A stretch of 64,000 nucleotides of DNA from Flaviflagellibacter deserti (GCF_042652085.1 NZ_JBHSJF010000005.1:186001-250000), one strand, 5' to 3'; positions 7,866 through 17,534 are shown, numbered from the stretch's first letter. A program made the numbers and translations. Notes: generated by a model not told the origin, from the letters alone.

Positions 7866-9739
7866 CGGGCGGGCCCGACCGCCGCACCGTCCTCAAGCTC
7901 AGCGGTGCGGCCGCTGCCACCACCCTCGCCGGCCTTCCCTTTCGGGCATTCGCGCAGGTGCCCCTCGGCGAGGACCGGCACGGCCTCTCCGCTTTCGGTG
8001 ACCTGAAATACCCGGCGGACTTCAAGCACTTCGACTATGTTAGGCCGGACGCGCCGAAAGGCGGCAAGATCTCCTACTCGCCGGGCCAATGGGCGTTCAA
8101 TCAGAACCCCAACACGTTCAACTCGCTCAACACCCTGATCCTGAAAGGCGACGCTGCCGTCCGACTGGAGATCATCTTCGCGAGCCTGATGACCCGGGCG
8201 CTCGACGAGCCCGATGCGCTGTATGGCTTCGCCGCTCAGTCGGTGAGGATCGAAAATGACGGCAAGCTCTATCGCTACAAGCTCCGTCCCGAGGCGAAAT
8301 TCCATGACGGCTCCCCGCTGACCGCGGAAGACGTCGCCTTCTCGATCGCAACGCTCAAGAAGGATGGCCATCCACTCATCTCGCAACAGATGCTGGAGGT
8401 CGAGAGCGCGGAAGCCATTTCTCCGCAGGAAGTCACGATCCGCTTCAGCGGCCGCCAGGCGCGCGACATTCCATTGATGGTCGCCGGTCTGCCGATCCTG
8501 TCCAAGGCCTATTATTCGAAACAGCCCTTCACCGAGAGTACGATGGAGCCGCCGTTGGGCTGCGGCCCCTACAAAGTCGGCAATCTCGCCGCCGGCCGCT
8601 TCATCGAATACGAGAAGGTCAAGGACTGGTGGGGCGACAGTCTCCCGGTTTTCGCCGGCCAGAACAATTTCGACGTCATCCGCATCGAGATGTTCCGCGA
8701 CCGCCAGGTTTCGCTCGAGGGCTTCAAAGGCGGCGCCTACTGGTTCCGCGAGGAGTTCACCTCCCGCTTCTGGGCGAACAGCTACGATTTTCCGGCGATC
8801 AAGGACGGCCGGGTGATCCGTTTCGAACTCCGCGACGAACGTCCGTCCGGCGCACAGGGCTGGTGGATCAATACGAGGCGGGACAAGCTGTCCGATCCGC
8901 GCGTCCGCGAAGCGCTCATCTGCGCCTTCGACTTCGAATGGACCAACGCGAACCTGATGTTCGGCTCCTATATCCGGACATCCTCGGTGTTCGAGAATTC
9001 GCCGTTGAAGGCTGAAGGCCCGCCCTCGGCCGCCGAACTCTCGCTGCTGGAACCGTTTCGCGGCAAGGTGCCGGACGAGGTGTTCGGCCAGCCATTCGTT
9101 CCGCCGACGTCCGACGGGTCCGGGCAGGACCGCAAGCTTCTGCGCCGCGCGACTGAACTGCTTCGCTCGGCAGGCTGGACGATCCAGGACGGCGCTCTCC
9201 GCAACGCCAAGGGCGATCGGTACATACTCGAAATCCTCGACGACGACCCGATATTCGAGGCGCATGTCCTCGCCTACATCAAGAACCTCAAGCTTCTTGG
9301 CATCGATGCGAGCTTCCGCGTCGTCGACCCGGCACAATTCCAGAGTCGGCAACGGAGCTTCGATTTCGACATGATGCCGCGCCGCTGGGCGCTCTCGTCG
9401 ACACCGGGAGACGATCTCAGGCTGTTCTTCGGCTCCTCGACCGCAAAGGTCGAAGGGTCCAACAACCTGCCCGGCGTCTCCGATCCCGCGATCGATGCGA
9501 TGATCGACCACGCGGTGGCAGCCAGGACACGTGACGAGCTGACCCTCGCCTGCAAGGCGCTCGACCGTCTTGTGCGCGCCGGCCGCTATTGGGTGCCGCA
9601 CTGGCACAAGCCGACCTATTGGCTTGCCACATGGGACGTCTTCGGCCGTCCTGACGACGGGCCGCGCTACGGCCTTCCCTTCGACACCGCCTGGTGGTTC
9701 GATACCGAGAAAGCCGCCCGCATCGGCATTAGAGCTTGA
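7862..9739 (+). CDS. YejA-type extracellular solute-binding protein, second copy, Tat signal
   Basis: A 625-residue paralogue of the preceding protein; both begin with the motif LKYPADFKHFDYV or close variants. Translation starts at GTG 7862, overlapping the stop of the first copy (GTGA). The N-terminus PDRRTVLKLSGAAAATTLAG carries a twin-arginine motif, so this copy is probably exported folded by the Tat system while the first uses Sec. The core includes YKLRPEAKFHDGSPLTAEDV and CGPYKVGNL. Two different binding proteins feeding one permease would widen or split the substrate range; this is inference. Confidence 0.88.
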   Translation: MTGGPDRRTVLKLSGAAAATTLAGLPFRAFAQVPLGEDRHGLSAFGDLKYPADFKHFDYVRPDAPKGGKISYSPGQWAFNQNPNTFNSLNTLILKGDAAVRLEIIFASLMTRALDEPDALYGFAAQSVRIENDGKLYRYKLRPEAKFHDGSPLTAEDVAFSIATLKKDGHPLISQQMLEVESAEAISPQEVTIRFSGRQARDIPLMVAGLPILSKAYYSKQPFTESTMEPPLGCGPYKVGNLAAGRFIEYEKVKDWWGDSLPVFAGQNNFDVIRIEMFRDRQVSLEGFKGGAYWFREEFTSRFWANSYDFPAIKDGRVIRFELRDERPSGAQGWWINTRRDKLSDPRVREALICAFDFEWTNANLMFGSYIRTSSVFENSPLKAEGPPSAAELSLLEPFRGKVPDEVFGQPFVPPTSDGSGQDRKLLRRATELLRSAGWTIQDGALRNAKGDRYILEILDDDPIFEAHVLAYIKNLKLLGIDASFRVVDPAQFQSRQRSFDFDMMPRRWALSSTPGDDLRLFFGSSTAKVEGSNNLPGVSDPAIDAMIDHAVAARTRDELTLACKALDRLVRAGRYWVPHWHKPTYWLATWDVFGRPDDGPRYGLPFDTAWWFDTEKAARIGIRA

Positions 9740-9756
9740 GCGGGCGTTAGAGGATC

Positions 9757-10893
9757 ATGTCGGCCTATATCGCCCGCCGCCTGCTGCTGATGATCCCGAC
9801 CTTGATCGGGATCATGCTGATTTCGTTCGTCATCGTGCAATTCGCGCCGGGCGGCCCGGTTGAGCGCGTGCTGGCGCAGCTCCAGGGATCGGACAATTCG
9901 GCGACCTCCCGTTTCTCGGGCTCCGCCGGAGGCGACCTCGGCGTCGGTGCGCAACCCGGAGCCGCCGGGCTCAGTTCCGATCCGATCAGCTCGAAATATC
10001 GCGGCGCTCAGGGCCTCGACCCCGAGTTTGTGAAGAGTCTCGAAAAGCAGTTCGGCTTCGACAAGCCCGCCCCGGAGCGCTTCCTCCTGATGATGTGGAA
10101 TTATCTCCGCTTCGATTTCGGCGAGAGCTATTTCCGCGATGTCTCGGTGGTGAGCCTGATCATCGAGAAGATGCCCGTCTCGATCTCGCTTGGGCTCTGG
10201 ATGACGCTCATCAGCTACGGCATCTCGATCCCGCTCGGCATTTCCAAGGCGGTGCGCGACGGCTCCCGCTTCGATGTCTGGACCTCCGGTGTCATCGTCG
10301 TCGGCTATGCCATTCCGGGCTTCCTGTTCGCGATCCTGCTGATCGTCCTGTTCGCCGGCGGCTCGTTCTTCTCGGTGTTCCCGCTGCGCGGCCTGTGGTC
10401 CGACGAATATAGCCGGATGACCTTGCTCGAATGGCTTCTCAGCCCGCGCGCCATGCTCGACTACGCATGGCACATGGCGCTGCCGCTCGCCGCCATGACT
10501 ATCGGCGCCTTCGCCACGACGACGCTGCTGACCAAAAACTCGTTCCTAGACGAGATCCGCAAGCAATACGTCCAGACCGCGCGGATGAAGGGCCTCACCG
10601 AGAATCAGGTCCTTTATCGCCACGTCTTCCGCAACGCGATGCTGATCCTGATCGCGGGCTTCCCCGGCACCTTCATCGGCGCCTTCTTCACCGGCTCGCT
10701 TTTGATCGAGACCATCTTCTCGCTCGACGGCATCGGCCTGCTCGGCTTCGAGAGCGTGGTGAACCGTGACTATCCGGTGGTCTTCGCCACCGCCTACATC
10801 TTCGGCCTGATGGGCCTCCTTGTCGGGCTGATCTCCGACCTGACCTACACCTGGATCGATCCGCGCATCGATTTCGAAAGCCGGGAGGTCTGA
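9757..10893 (+). CDS. yejB: Microcin C/oligopeptide ABC transporter permease YejB
   Basis: A 378-residue inner-membrane permease with six hydrophobic segments. It starts MSAYIARRLLLMIPTLIGIM, the standard beginning of this permease class, followed by a long periplasmic insert (about residues 45-100) rich in Ser/Gly. The cytoplasmic EAA loop is at about residues 270-290 (QTARMKGLTENQVLYRHVFRNA), where the ATPase docks. It overlaps yejE by one base (TGATG), so translation of the two is coupled. The 17-base gap after the binding-protein gene shows the same operon. Confidence 0.93.
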   Translation: MSAYIARRLLLMIPTLIGIMLISFVIVQFAPGGPVERVLAQLQGSDNSATSRFSGSAGGDLGVGAQPGAAGLSSDPISSKYRGAQGLDPEFVKSLEKQFGFDKPAPERFLLMMWNYLRFDFGESYFRDVSVVSLIIEKMPVSISLGLWMTLISYGISIPLGISKAVRDGSRFDVWTSGVIVVGYAIPGFLFAILLIVLFAGGSFFSVFPLRGLWSDEYSRMTLLEWLLSPRAMLDYAWHMALPLAAMTIGAFATTTLLTKNSFLDEIRKQYVQTARMKGLTENQVLYRHVFRNAMLILIAGFPGTFIGAFFTGSLLIETIFSLDGIGLLGFESVVNRDYPVVFATAYIFGLMGLLVGLISDLTYTWIDPRIDFESREV

Positions 10894-12113
10894 TGGCCGC
10901 GCCCGTCCGCCCCTCGATCCCCGAAAAGCCGGAAACGGTGCCGACGCCGGCCGGAACGCCAATCGCGCCGCCGCCGTCGACCGGGGAGACCGCGCCATCG
11001 ACCCGACCGATCAGGCGCGGCTTCTTCCTCCGCTCACCACTCAACCAGCGCCGCTGGCGGAACTTCCGCGCCAACGGCCGGGGCTACTGGTCACTTCAGA
11101 TCTTCGTCGCGTTGTTCGTGTTGTCGCTGTTCGCCGAGTTCATCGCCAACGACAAGCCGTTCCTCGTCTCCTATGACGGCGGCTATTACGTGCCGGTGCT
11201 GAAATCCTATCCGGAGACGGCCTTCGGCGGCGATTTCGAGACCGAGGCCGACTACCGCGACCCGTTCCTGCAGAACCTGATCGCGGACAAGGGCGGCTAC
11301 ATGGTCTGGCCGCTCATCCGCTATTCCTACGACACGATCAATCTCAACCTGCCGGTCCCCGCCCCCGCTCCGCCGACCTGGATGCTGACACCGGACCAGT
11401 GCGAGAAGGCGGGCAAGGGTCGCGACTGCGCGGGGATAGAAACCAACTGGCTCGGCACCGACGACCAGGGGCGCGATGTCGTCGCCCGCCTGATCTACGG
11501 CTTCCGCCTCTCCGTCCTGTTCGGCCTCGTCCTCACCATCCTGTCCTCGCTGATCGGCGTCGCCGCCGGTGCAGTTCAGGGCTATTTCGGCGGCTGGACC
11601 GACCTCATCTTTCAGCGCTTCATCGAGATATGGACCTCGATCCCGACGCTCTACCTGCTGATCATCCTGGCGGCCGTCATCACGCCGAGTTTCTGGGTGC
11701 TGCTCGGCATCCTCCTGCTCTTCTCCTGGGTCTCGCTCGTCGGCGTCGTCCGCGCCGAATTCCTGCGCGCCCGCAACTTCGAATATGTCCGCGCCGCCCG
11801 CGCGCTCGGCGTCTCGAACTGGACGATCATGCGTCGGCACCTCCTGCCGAACGCAACGGTGGCGACGCTGACCTTCATGCCCTTCGTGCTGAACGGCTCG
11901 ATCACCACCCTCACCTCGCTCGACTTCCTCGGCTTCGGCCTGCCGCCCGGCTCGCCCTCGCTCGGCGAACTCCTCGCCCAGGGCAAGGCGAACCTGCAGG
12001 CGCCCTGGCTCGGCATCACCGGCTTCATGTCGATCGCGGTGACCCTGTCGCTCCTCGTCTTCGCGGGCGAGGCGGTGCGCGACGCTTTCGATCCAAGAAA
12101 GACATTCTCGTAA
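10893..12113 (+). CDS. yejE: Oligopeptide ABC transporter permease YejE
   Basis: A 406-residue permease, the partner of YejB. The first 50 residues are a Pro/Thr-rich cytoplasmic tail longer than in the E. coli protein, followed by membrane segments. The C-terminal transport domain contains the EAA loop VRAARALGVSNWTIMRRHLLPN near residue 308. Residues 60-170 form a large periplasmic loop containing the Cys pair CEKAGKGRDC. The TAA stop overlaps the start of the next gene by one base (TAATG). Confidence 0.92.
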   Translation: MAAPVRPSIPEKPETVPTPAGTPIAPPPSTGETAPSTRPIRRGFFLRSPLNQRRWRNFRANGRGYWSLQIFVALFVLSLFAEFIANDKPFLVSYDGGYYVPVLKSYPETAFGGDFETEADYRDPFLQNLIADKGGYMVWPLIRYSYDTINLNLPVPAPAPPTWMLTPDQCEKAGKGRDCAGIETNWLGTDDQGRDVVARLIYGFRLSVLFGLVLTILSSLIGVAAGAVQGYFGGWTDLIFQRFIEIWTSIPTLYLLIILAAVITPSFWVLLGILLLFSWVSLVGVVRAEFLRARNFEYVRAARALGVSNWTIMRRHLLPNATVATLTFMPFVLNGSITTLTSLDFLGFGLPPGSPSLGELLAQGKANLQAPWLGITGFMSIAVTLSLLVFAGEAVRDAFDPRKTFS

Positions 12114-13117
12114 TGGCGCACGACCACCACGATCATTCGCATGGCGCCAGCGAAACCCGTCTCGGGATCGCGACCCTCCTGACCGGCGGTTTCATGATCG
12201 CTGAGTTCGCCGGCGGCTATATTTCAGGCTCGCTCGCGCTGTTGGCCGATGCCGGCCATATGGGCATCGACTTCGCCTCTCTGGCTCTGGCCTTCGTCGC
12301 CATGCGCATCGCCCGCCGTCCGGCGAATTCGACCTGGACCTACGGCTATGACCGGTTCCAGATCCTCGTCGCCTTCGCCAATGGCGTGATCCTGTTCTTC
12401 GTCGCGGGCTGGATCATCTGGGAAGCAGGCTGGCGCCTGATGGAGCCAGAAACAGTCGCCGGCCCGCTGATGCTGCTGGTCGCGACCGGCGGCCTCGCCG
12501 TCAATATCATCGCCTTCTTCGTCCTGCACGGCGCCGACAAGGAAAGCGTGAACATCCGCGGCGCGCTGCTTCACATCCTGGGCGACCTTCTCGGCTCGGT
12601 CGGCGCCATCGCGGCGGCCTTGATCATCATCTACACCGGCTGGACGCCGATCGACCCGATCCTCTCCGTCTTCGTCTCCGTCATCATCCTCGGCGGGGCA
12701 TGGCGGCTCGTCCGCGACTCCGGGCGCGTTCTTCTCGAAGCCGCACCGGCCGACATGGATTCCTCGGCCATCGCCCCCGCCGTGAGGGCCGGCGTCGCGA
12801 TCGTCGAGGATGTTCATCACGTCCATGTCTGGTCGATCACCGAAAAGATGCAGGCGGTCACGCTGCATGCCTGCGTTCCCGAAGGGACCGACGCGCCGCC
12901 CGTCATCCGACAAATCAAGGCCGTCCTCGTCGAGAAATTCGGCATCGGCCACGCGACCGTCGAGATCGAATACGGCCAGTGCTCAGACCACGCCAAGGAT
13001 TGCGGGCACGACCACGATCACGCGCATGATCATGATCATGACCACGCCGGCCACGCGCACGATCACGGGCATTCGCATGGCCACGCCCGCAGCCATGCCA
13101 GGGTACAGCCCGCATGA
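12113..13117 (+). CDS. Cation diffusion facilitator (CzcD/ZitB-type zinc exporter)
   Basis: A 334-residue inner-membrane antiporter exporting divalent cations, probably zinc. The N-terminus MAHDHHDHSHG is His-rich, and metal-site HxxxD pairs are visible in the second membrane segment (GHMGIDFASL) and the fifth (HILGDLLGS). A cytosolic C-terminal domain carries VHHVHVWSI. The last 45 residues contain over 15 His in HDHDHxH repeats, the tail that delivers or senses metal. It sits inside the yej operon: its ATG overlaps the yejE stop by one base and its stop overlaps the yejF start by four. That placement is unusual for a metal exporter and implies coordinated expression with peptide uptake. Confidence 0.92.
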   Translation: MAHDHHDHSHGASETRLGIATLLTGGFMIAEFAGGYISGSLALLADAGHMGIDFASLALAFVAMRIARRPANSTWTYGYDRFQILVAFANGVILFFVAGWIIWEAGWRLMEPETVAGPLMLLVATGGLAVNIIAFFVLHGADKESVNIRGALLHILGDLLGSVGAIAAALIIIYTGWTPIDPILSVFVSVIILGGAWRLVRDSGRVLLEAAPADMDSSAIAPAVRAGVAIVEDVHHVHVWSITEKMQAVTLHACVPEGTDAPPVIRQIKAVLVEKFGIGHATVEIEYGQCSDHAKDCGHDHDHAHDHDHDHAGHAHDHGHSHGHARSHARVQPA

Positions 13118-14745
13118 AGGCCGACGCCGAACCGCTTCTGTCGGTCCGCGATCTCTCCGTCGCCTTCGTGCAGGACGGCAGGGAGACGCTCGCGGTCGAT
13201 AAAGTCTCGTTCGACATCAAGAAGGGCGAGACGCTCGCCCTCGTCGGCGAGAGCGGTTCCGGCAAGTCGGTGACCGCGCTCTCGGTGGTGAAGCTCCTGC
13301 CCTATCCGGCCGCCAGCCATCCCTCCGGCCAGATCCTGTTTCGCGGCCAGAACCTCCTGGACCTCGACGAACGCGATCTCAGGAAGGTACGCGGCGCCGA
13401 CATCTCGATGGTCTTCCAGGAGCCGATGACCTCTCTCAACCCGCTGCACACGATCGAGCAGCAGGTCGGCGAAATCCTCGACGTCCATCGCGGCTGGTCG
13501 AAGACGAAGATCCGCGCCCGCGTCCTCGAACTCCTCAATCAGGTCGGCATTCCGAAGCCGGAGGAACGGCTCGATGCCTATCCGCACCAACTCTCCGGTG
13601 GGCAGCGCCAGCGCGTGATGATCGCCATGGCGCTCGCCAACGAGCCGGACCTCCTGATCGCCGACGAGCCGACCACCGCGCTCGACGTCACCGTGCAGGC
13701 GCAGATCCTCGCTCTGCTCAAGAAGCTGCAGGACGAGCTAGGAATGGCCCTCCTCTTCATCACACACGATCTCGGCATCGTCCGGAAGCTGGCCGACCGC
13801 GTCTGCGTCATGACCAGGGGCAAGATCGTCGAGAGCGGGCCGGTCGCGCGCGTCTTCTCCGACCCGGCTCACGCCTATACGAAGCACCTTCTCGCCGCCG
13901 AGCCGAGGGGCAATCCGCCGCCCGCCGATCCGTCGAAGCCGGTCGTCCTCTCGGCGGAGGACATCAAGGTCTGGTTTCCGATCAAGCGCGGCTTTTTCCG
14001 CTCGACGGTCGGCCACATCAAGGCGGTCGACGGTGTCGACATCTCGGTTCGAGCCGGCGAGACGCTGGGCGTGGTCGGCGAGAGCGGTTCCGGCAAGACC
14101 ACGCTCGGCCTCGCGATCCTCCGTCTCATCCGCTCCGAAGGCCCGATCGTCTATCTCGGCAAGAACATCGATGGCGCCACCGCCAAAGAGATGCGGCCGC
14201 TCCGCAAGGAGATGCAGGTCGTCTTCCAGGACCCCTACGGCTCGCTGTCGCCCCGCATGTCGGTGGCGCAGATCGTCGAGGAAGGTCTGCTTGTTCAAGG
14301 CAAGCTCAAATCCGCCGACGAACGCCGCGCCGTGGTCGCGCAGGCATTGGACGAGGTAGGCATCGATCCGGCGGCGATGGACCGCTATCCGCACGAATTC
14401 TCCGGCGGCCAGCGCCAGCGCATTGCGATCGCCCGCGCGATGGCGTTGCAGCCGAAATTCGTCGTCCTCGACGAACCGACCTCCGCGCTCGACATGTCTG
14501 TCCAGGCGCAGATCGTCGACCTGCTCCGCGATCTCCAGGCGAAGCACGGCCTCGCCTATCTCTTCATCTCGCACGATCTGAAGGTCGTCCGGGCGCTCGC
14601 GAGCGAGATGATCGTCATGAAGGATGGCCGCGTCGTCGAACGCGGACCGGCCAGACAGATCTTCGAGGCGCCGGAGACTACCTACACCAAGGCGCTGATC
14701 GCCGCCGCCCTCAATCTCGACGTCACGGGCTCTGCCCGACAATAA
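13114..14745 (+). CDS. yejF: Oligopeptide ABC transporter, fused double ATPase YejF
   Basis: A 543-residue cytosolic protein with two ABC domains in tandem. The first has Walker A GESGSGKS at residues 45-52, signature LSGGQRQR and Walker B LLIADEPTTALD. The second has GESGSGKTT near residue 320, FSGGQRQR and VVLDEPTSALD. Both domains end with the oligopeptide-family C-terminal extension (HAYTKHLLAAEP and TTYTKALIAAAL). It energises YejBE. ATG overlaps the CDF stop (ATGA), so it is translationally coupled to the metal exporter. It is the last gene of the operon; I see no clear terminator after it. Confidence 0.94.
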   Translation: MKADAEPLLSVRDLSVAFVQDGRETLAVDKVSFDIKKGETLALVGESGSGKSVTALSVVKLLPYPAASHPSGQILFRGQNLLDLDERDLRKVRGADISMVFQEPMTSLNPLHTIEQQVGEILDVHRGWSKTKIRARVLELLNQVGIPKPEERLDAYPHQLSGGQRQRVMIAMALANEPDLLIADEPTTALDVTVQAQILALLKKLQDELGMALLFITHDLGIVRKLADRVCVMTRGKIVESGPVARVFSDPAHAYTKHLLAAEPRGNPPPADPSKPVVLSAEDIKVWFPIKRGFFRSTVGHIKAVDGVDISVRAGETLGVVGESGSGKTTLGLAILRLIRSEGPIVYLGKNIDGATAKEMRPLRKEMQVVFQDPYGSLSPRMSVAQIVEEGLLVQGKLKSADERRAVVAQALDEVGIDPAAMDRYPHEFSGGQRQRIAIARAMALQPKFVVLDEPTSALDMSVQAQIVDLLRDLQAKHGLAYLFISHDLKVVRALASEMIVMKDGRVVERGPARQIFEAPETTYTKALIAAALNLDVTGSARQ

Positions 14746-14797
14746 TCCCGAGCATGGTCAGTTGCGTCGATGGCATTAGCCGGCGAGCTTCCGAGCC

Positions 14798-15643
14798 CTA
14801 GAGGCGACGGACGCTGGTGATGGAGCTTCCGGCCTCAGCAATGCGTGCGATGGCCCCCGCCGCGTCCTCGATCGCCACCGCCATGTGATGCGCGTTGGCA
14901 TGAATGATCGTGCCATCGCCGCGCGCGATGGCAACGTGCCCCTTCCAGAAGATCAGGTCGCCGCGCTGCAGATCGCCTGCACCGTCGAACGCCACCGGGT
15001 TCCCTATCCCCGCCTCCTGCATGTCGCTGTCGCGCGGCGCATCCAATCCGGCGGCGTCGAACGCGACCTGGACGAGGCCCGAACAATCGAGCCCAAGGCT
15101 CGTCTTGCCGCCCCAGAGATAGGGCGCGCCGACGAAGCGCTCGGCGACGGAGACATAATCGTCCTCGTCCGCGGCGAGCGGCGCGAGGTGCTGCCTCGGC
15201 ACATAGCCGCCGGTCGCGAGCACGGCGAACATGCCTTCTTCCCGCTCGACGATAACGTGGCTGCCGAGCGTCAGCGCTTCCTCGGGCGGCTGCTTGATGC
15301 TGGCGCCGGGGAAGATGAAGGTCCGAAGCGCCGAGACGCGATGCGTCGGCTCGCCCGCGACCGGGCCGAGCGCCCATTCCGGCAGCCAGCCGACATAACG
15401 GTCGGATTCGAGCTGCACCCAGGCCCAGCCCTCGTCGAGGTCATAGACGGCGACCGGTTCGCCGAAGATTGCCTCCGTCAGCTGCGCCGCGTCCGGACGC
15501 GCTTCGGCACGCAGCGGAGCCGAGCCGACGGCGATTCGCATCGACAGCGCCGGCACGTAATTCTCCGCCTCGATCGTGCCGCGCAGATATTCGGCGGCCA
15601 GATCACCCCTGGCGGGTGTCAAGCGTGGGTCGAGGTCTGTCAT
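14798..15643 (-). CDS. NlpC/P60 cell-wall endopeptidase with SH3 domains
   Basis: A 281-residue protein with bacterial SH3-like domains in the first half (about residues 35-155) and a C-terminal NlpC/P60 papain-fold domain. The catalytic cysteine is C187 in LDCSGLV, the histidine H236 in GHVAIA, and the third polar residue is H248. The family cleaves gamma-D-glutamyl-meso-diaminopimelate bonds in peptidoglycan peptides, here probably recycling muropeptides. No signal peptide is visible, so it may act in the cytoplasm. Its start overlaps the upstream MarR-type regulator stop by four bases (ATGA). Confidence 0.9.
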   Translation of the reverse strand: MTDLDPRLTPARGDLAAEYLRGTIEAENYVPALSMRIAVGSAPLRAEARPDAAQLTEAIFGEPVAVYDLDEGWAWVQLESDRYVGWLPEWALGPVAGEPTHRVSALRTFIFPGASIKQPPEEALTLGSHVIVEREEGMFAVLATGGYVPRQHLAPLAADEDDYVSVAERFVGAPYLWGGKTSLGLDCSGLVQVAFDAAGLDAPRDSDMQEAGIGNPVAFDGAGDLQRGDLIFWKGHVAIARGDGTIIHANAHHMAVAIEDAAGAIARIAEAGSSITSVRRL

Positions 15644-15990
15644 GCCGGCAGGTCCTTCGCTGTCTCGATCAGCATATCGCCGAGTTTCTCAACAAACAGC
15701 GCCCCTTTGACGGTGCGCTGAATGACCACGCTCCTTCGATCGGCCTCGTCGCGGCGGCGCGTCACGAGATCGAGCTTGCCCATGGCGTCGAGCGCCCGTG
15801 TGATGACCGGCTTGGCCACGCCGAGCTTGGCGGCCAGTCCCCGCACAGTATGCGGCGGCGGTTCGAGATAGATCGTCAGCAGGATGGCGGTCTGCCGGGC
15901 CGAGAGGTCGGCGTCGCTGTCGCGCACCTGCGCAAGGCTGAAATCGCTCAGAAGCCTGAGCGCCTGGGACGGTCGGAACGTGAAGGGCAT
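15640..15990 (-). CDS. MarR-family transcriptional regulator
   Basis: A 116-residue winged-helix protein. The DNA-binding part is TVRGLAAKLGVAKPVITRALDAMGKLDLVTRR (about residues 48-79), followed by the wing RDEADRRSVVIQ. It is short for MarR (usually 135-150), with the N-terminal dimerisation helix reduced. It is translationally coupled to the NlpC/P60 gene downstream. The ligand is unknown. Confidence 0.82.
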   Translation of the reverse strand: MPFTFRPSQALRLLSDFSLAQVRDSDADLSARQTAILLTIYLEPPPHTVRGLAAKLGVAKPVITRALDAMGKLDLVTRRRDEADRRSVVIQRTVKGALFVEKLGDMLIETAKDLPA

Positions 15991-16032
15991 CTTGCGCGAT
16001 GTCTTTCACGCCCGACCGACGCGGGCAAGTCC

Positions 16033-17406
16033 TCAGCCGTAGCGGTTCTTCAGCAGCGCATAGAGCGCCCGGATCGACTGCGCCTCGCCGCCTTCCGACC
16101 GCCCCGGCCGTGCCGAGGGCGTCCAGGCGAAGATGTCGATATGGACGTAGGATTTGGCCTTCTCGACGAACCGGCGCAGGAAAAGCGCCGCCGTGATGGA
16201 GCCGGCATGCCCGCCAGCCGGCGCGTTGTTGAGATCGGCGATGCGGCTGTCGAGCATGCGGTCGTAGTTCGACCAGAAGGGCAGCCGCCAGAGCGGGTCG
16301 TTCTCGGCGCGGCCGGTCTTCACGAGGTCCTCGGCCAAGGCATCGTCATCGGTGTAGATCGGAGGCAGTTCCGGGCCGAGCGCGACGCGCGCCGCGCCGG
16401 TCAGGGTCGCGAGGTCAACGAGAAGATCGGGCTCCTCGGCGTCGGCCAGAGCCAGCGCGTCCGCCAGCACAAGCCGCCCCTCGGCATCGGTATTGCCGAT
16501 CTCGACGGTCAGTCCCTTGCGGCTGCGATAGATGTCGCCCGGCCTGAAGCTCCTGCCCGACACCGCGTTCTCGACGGCCGGGATCAGCACGCGCAGCCTG
16601 ACCTTGAGCTTCGCGTCCATGATCATGTGGGCGAGTGCCAGCACGTTTGCCGCGCCGCCCATGTCCTTCTTCATGATCAGCATGCCGGCCGACGGCTTGA
16701 TGTCGAGACCGCCCGTGTCGAAGCAGACGCCCTTGCCGACAAGCGTGACCTTCGGATGCGCGTCGTCCCCCCAGCAGAAATCGATCAGCCGCGGCGCGCG
16801 CGGGCTCGAACAGCCGACTGCGTGGATCAGCGGAAACTCCCTGGCGAGCTCCTCGCCCTTCACCGCTGTCGCGAACAGGGCACCGTGCCTGTCGGCGAGT
16901 TCGCGGGCGACGGCTTCGAGCTCGTCCGGCCCCATATCGTTCGAGGGCGTGTTGACGAGATCACGGGCGAGCTTCACGCCCTCGGCAAGCCGGGTCACCT
17001 CCGCGCCGTCGACGCTCTCCGGTAGAACCAGCTTCGCTGCTTTCGTCTCGGCGCTCTTGTAGCGGTCGAATTTGTAGTGCCCGAGCAGGAAGCCCAGCGC
17101 GGTCAGACGCCGATCGGCGAGCGGTCCGTCAAAGCGATAAATGCCGGCAGGCAGGTCGCGGGCAAGGTGGGCTGCAATGAAAGGATCGCGGGTCTTCGCA
17201 TCGCCCGCCTCAACGCCGAACAGCACGCCGGCCAGACCGCCTTCGCCATTCGGAACGACATTCACATGCCCGACACGCGCCTCATACGCGGTCGCCATCG
17301 CCCACGCTCGCGCGGGCTCGGGCAGGTTTTCGTGACTTGTTCCGCGGGGAATTGGCCAGATGGGTATTGCGGGCCGGGTGTCGTACGCCAACAGGGAAGG
17401 ATGCAC
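16033..17406 (-). CDS. M17-family leucyl aminopeptidase
   Basis: A 457-residue cytosolic metallo-exopeptidase that removes N-terminal residues from peptides. The two-zinc site motifs are present: VGKGVCFDTGGLDIKPSAGM with MKKDMGGAA, and NTDAEGRLVLADAL. The N-terminal domain is the short alphaproteobacterial form. I chose the GTG at 17406 (preceded by GAGG), which starts VHPSLLAYDTRPAIPIWP; a longer frame runs to 17520 but begins with low-quality sequence and overlaps the approach to tadD. It may process peptides brought in by the yej system; that is inference. Confidence 0.88.
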   Translation of the reverse strand: MHPSLLAYDTRPAIPIWPIPRGTSHENLPEPARAWAMATAYEARVGHVNVVPNGEGGLAGVLFGVEAGDAKTRDPFIAAHLARDLPAGIYRFDGPLADRRLTALGFLLGHYKFDRYKSAETKAAKLVLPESVDGAEVTRLAEGVKLARDLVNTPSNDMGPDELEAVARELADRHGALFATAVKGEELAREFPLIHAVGCSSPRAPRLIDFCWGDDAHPKVTLVGKGVCFDTGGLDIKPSAGMLIMKKDMGGAANVLALAHMIMDAKLKVRLRVLIPAVENAVSGRSFRPGDIYRSRKGLTVEIGNTDAEGRLVLADALALADAEEPDLLVDLATLTGAARVALGPELPPIYTDDDALAEDLVKTGRAENDPLWRLPFWSNYDRMLDSRIADLNNAPAGGHAGSITAALFLRRFVEKAKSYVHIDIFAWTPSARPGRSEGGEAQSIRALYALLKNRYG

Positions 17407-17534
17407 GCGAAAAACCTCGAACTGAGTCGTCAGGTGATGGTCGCCGCCTTCGCCCGATTTACCAAGCATTAGGGTTAACGGTCCAAAAAGGGTAGCAGGT
17501 TGCCGGGCTTGCCGGCACACGAACAGGTCGGCCC

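Noticed and set aside
13012..13101. Apparent short tandem repeats of CACGATCA and related units
   Set aside because: They code for the His-rich tail of the CDF exporter; the repeat follows from HDHDH codons and is not a mobile or CRISPR repeat.
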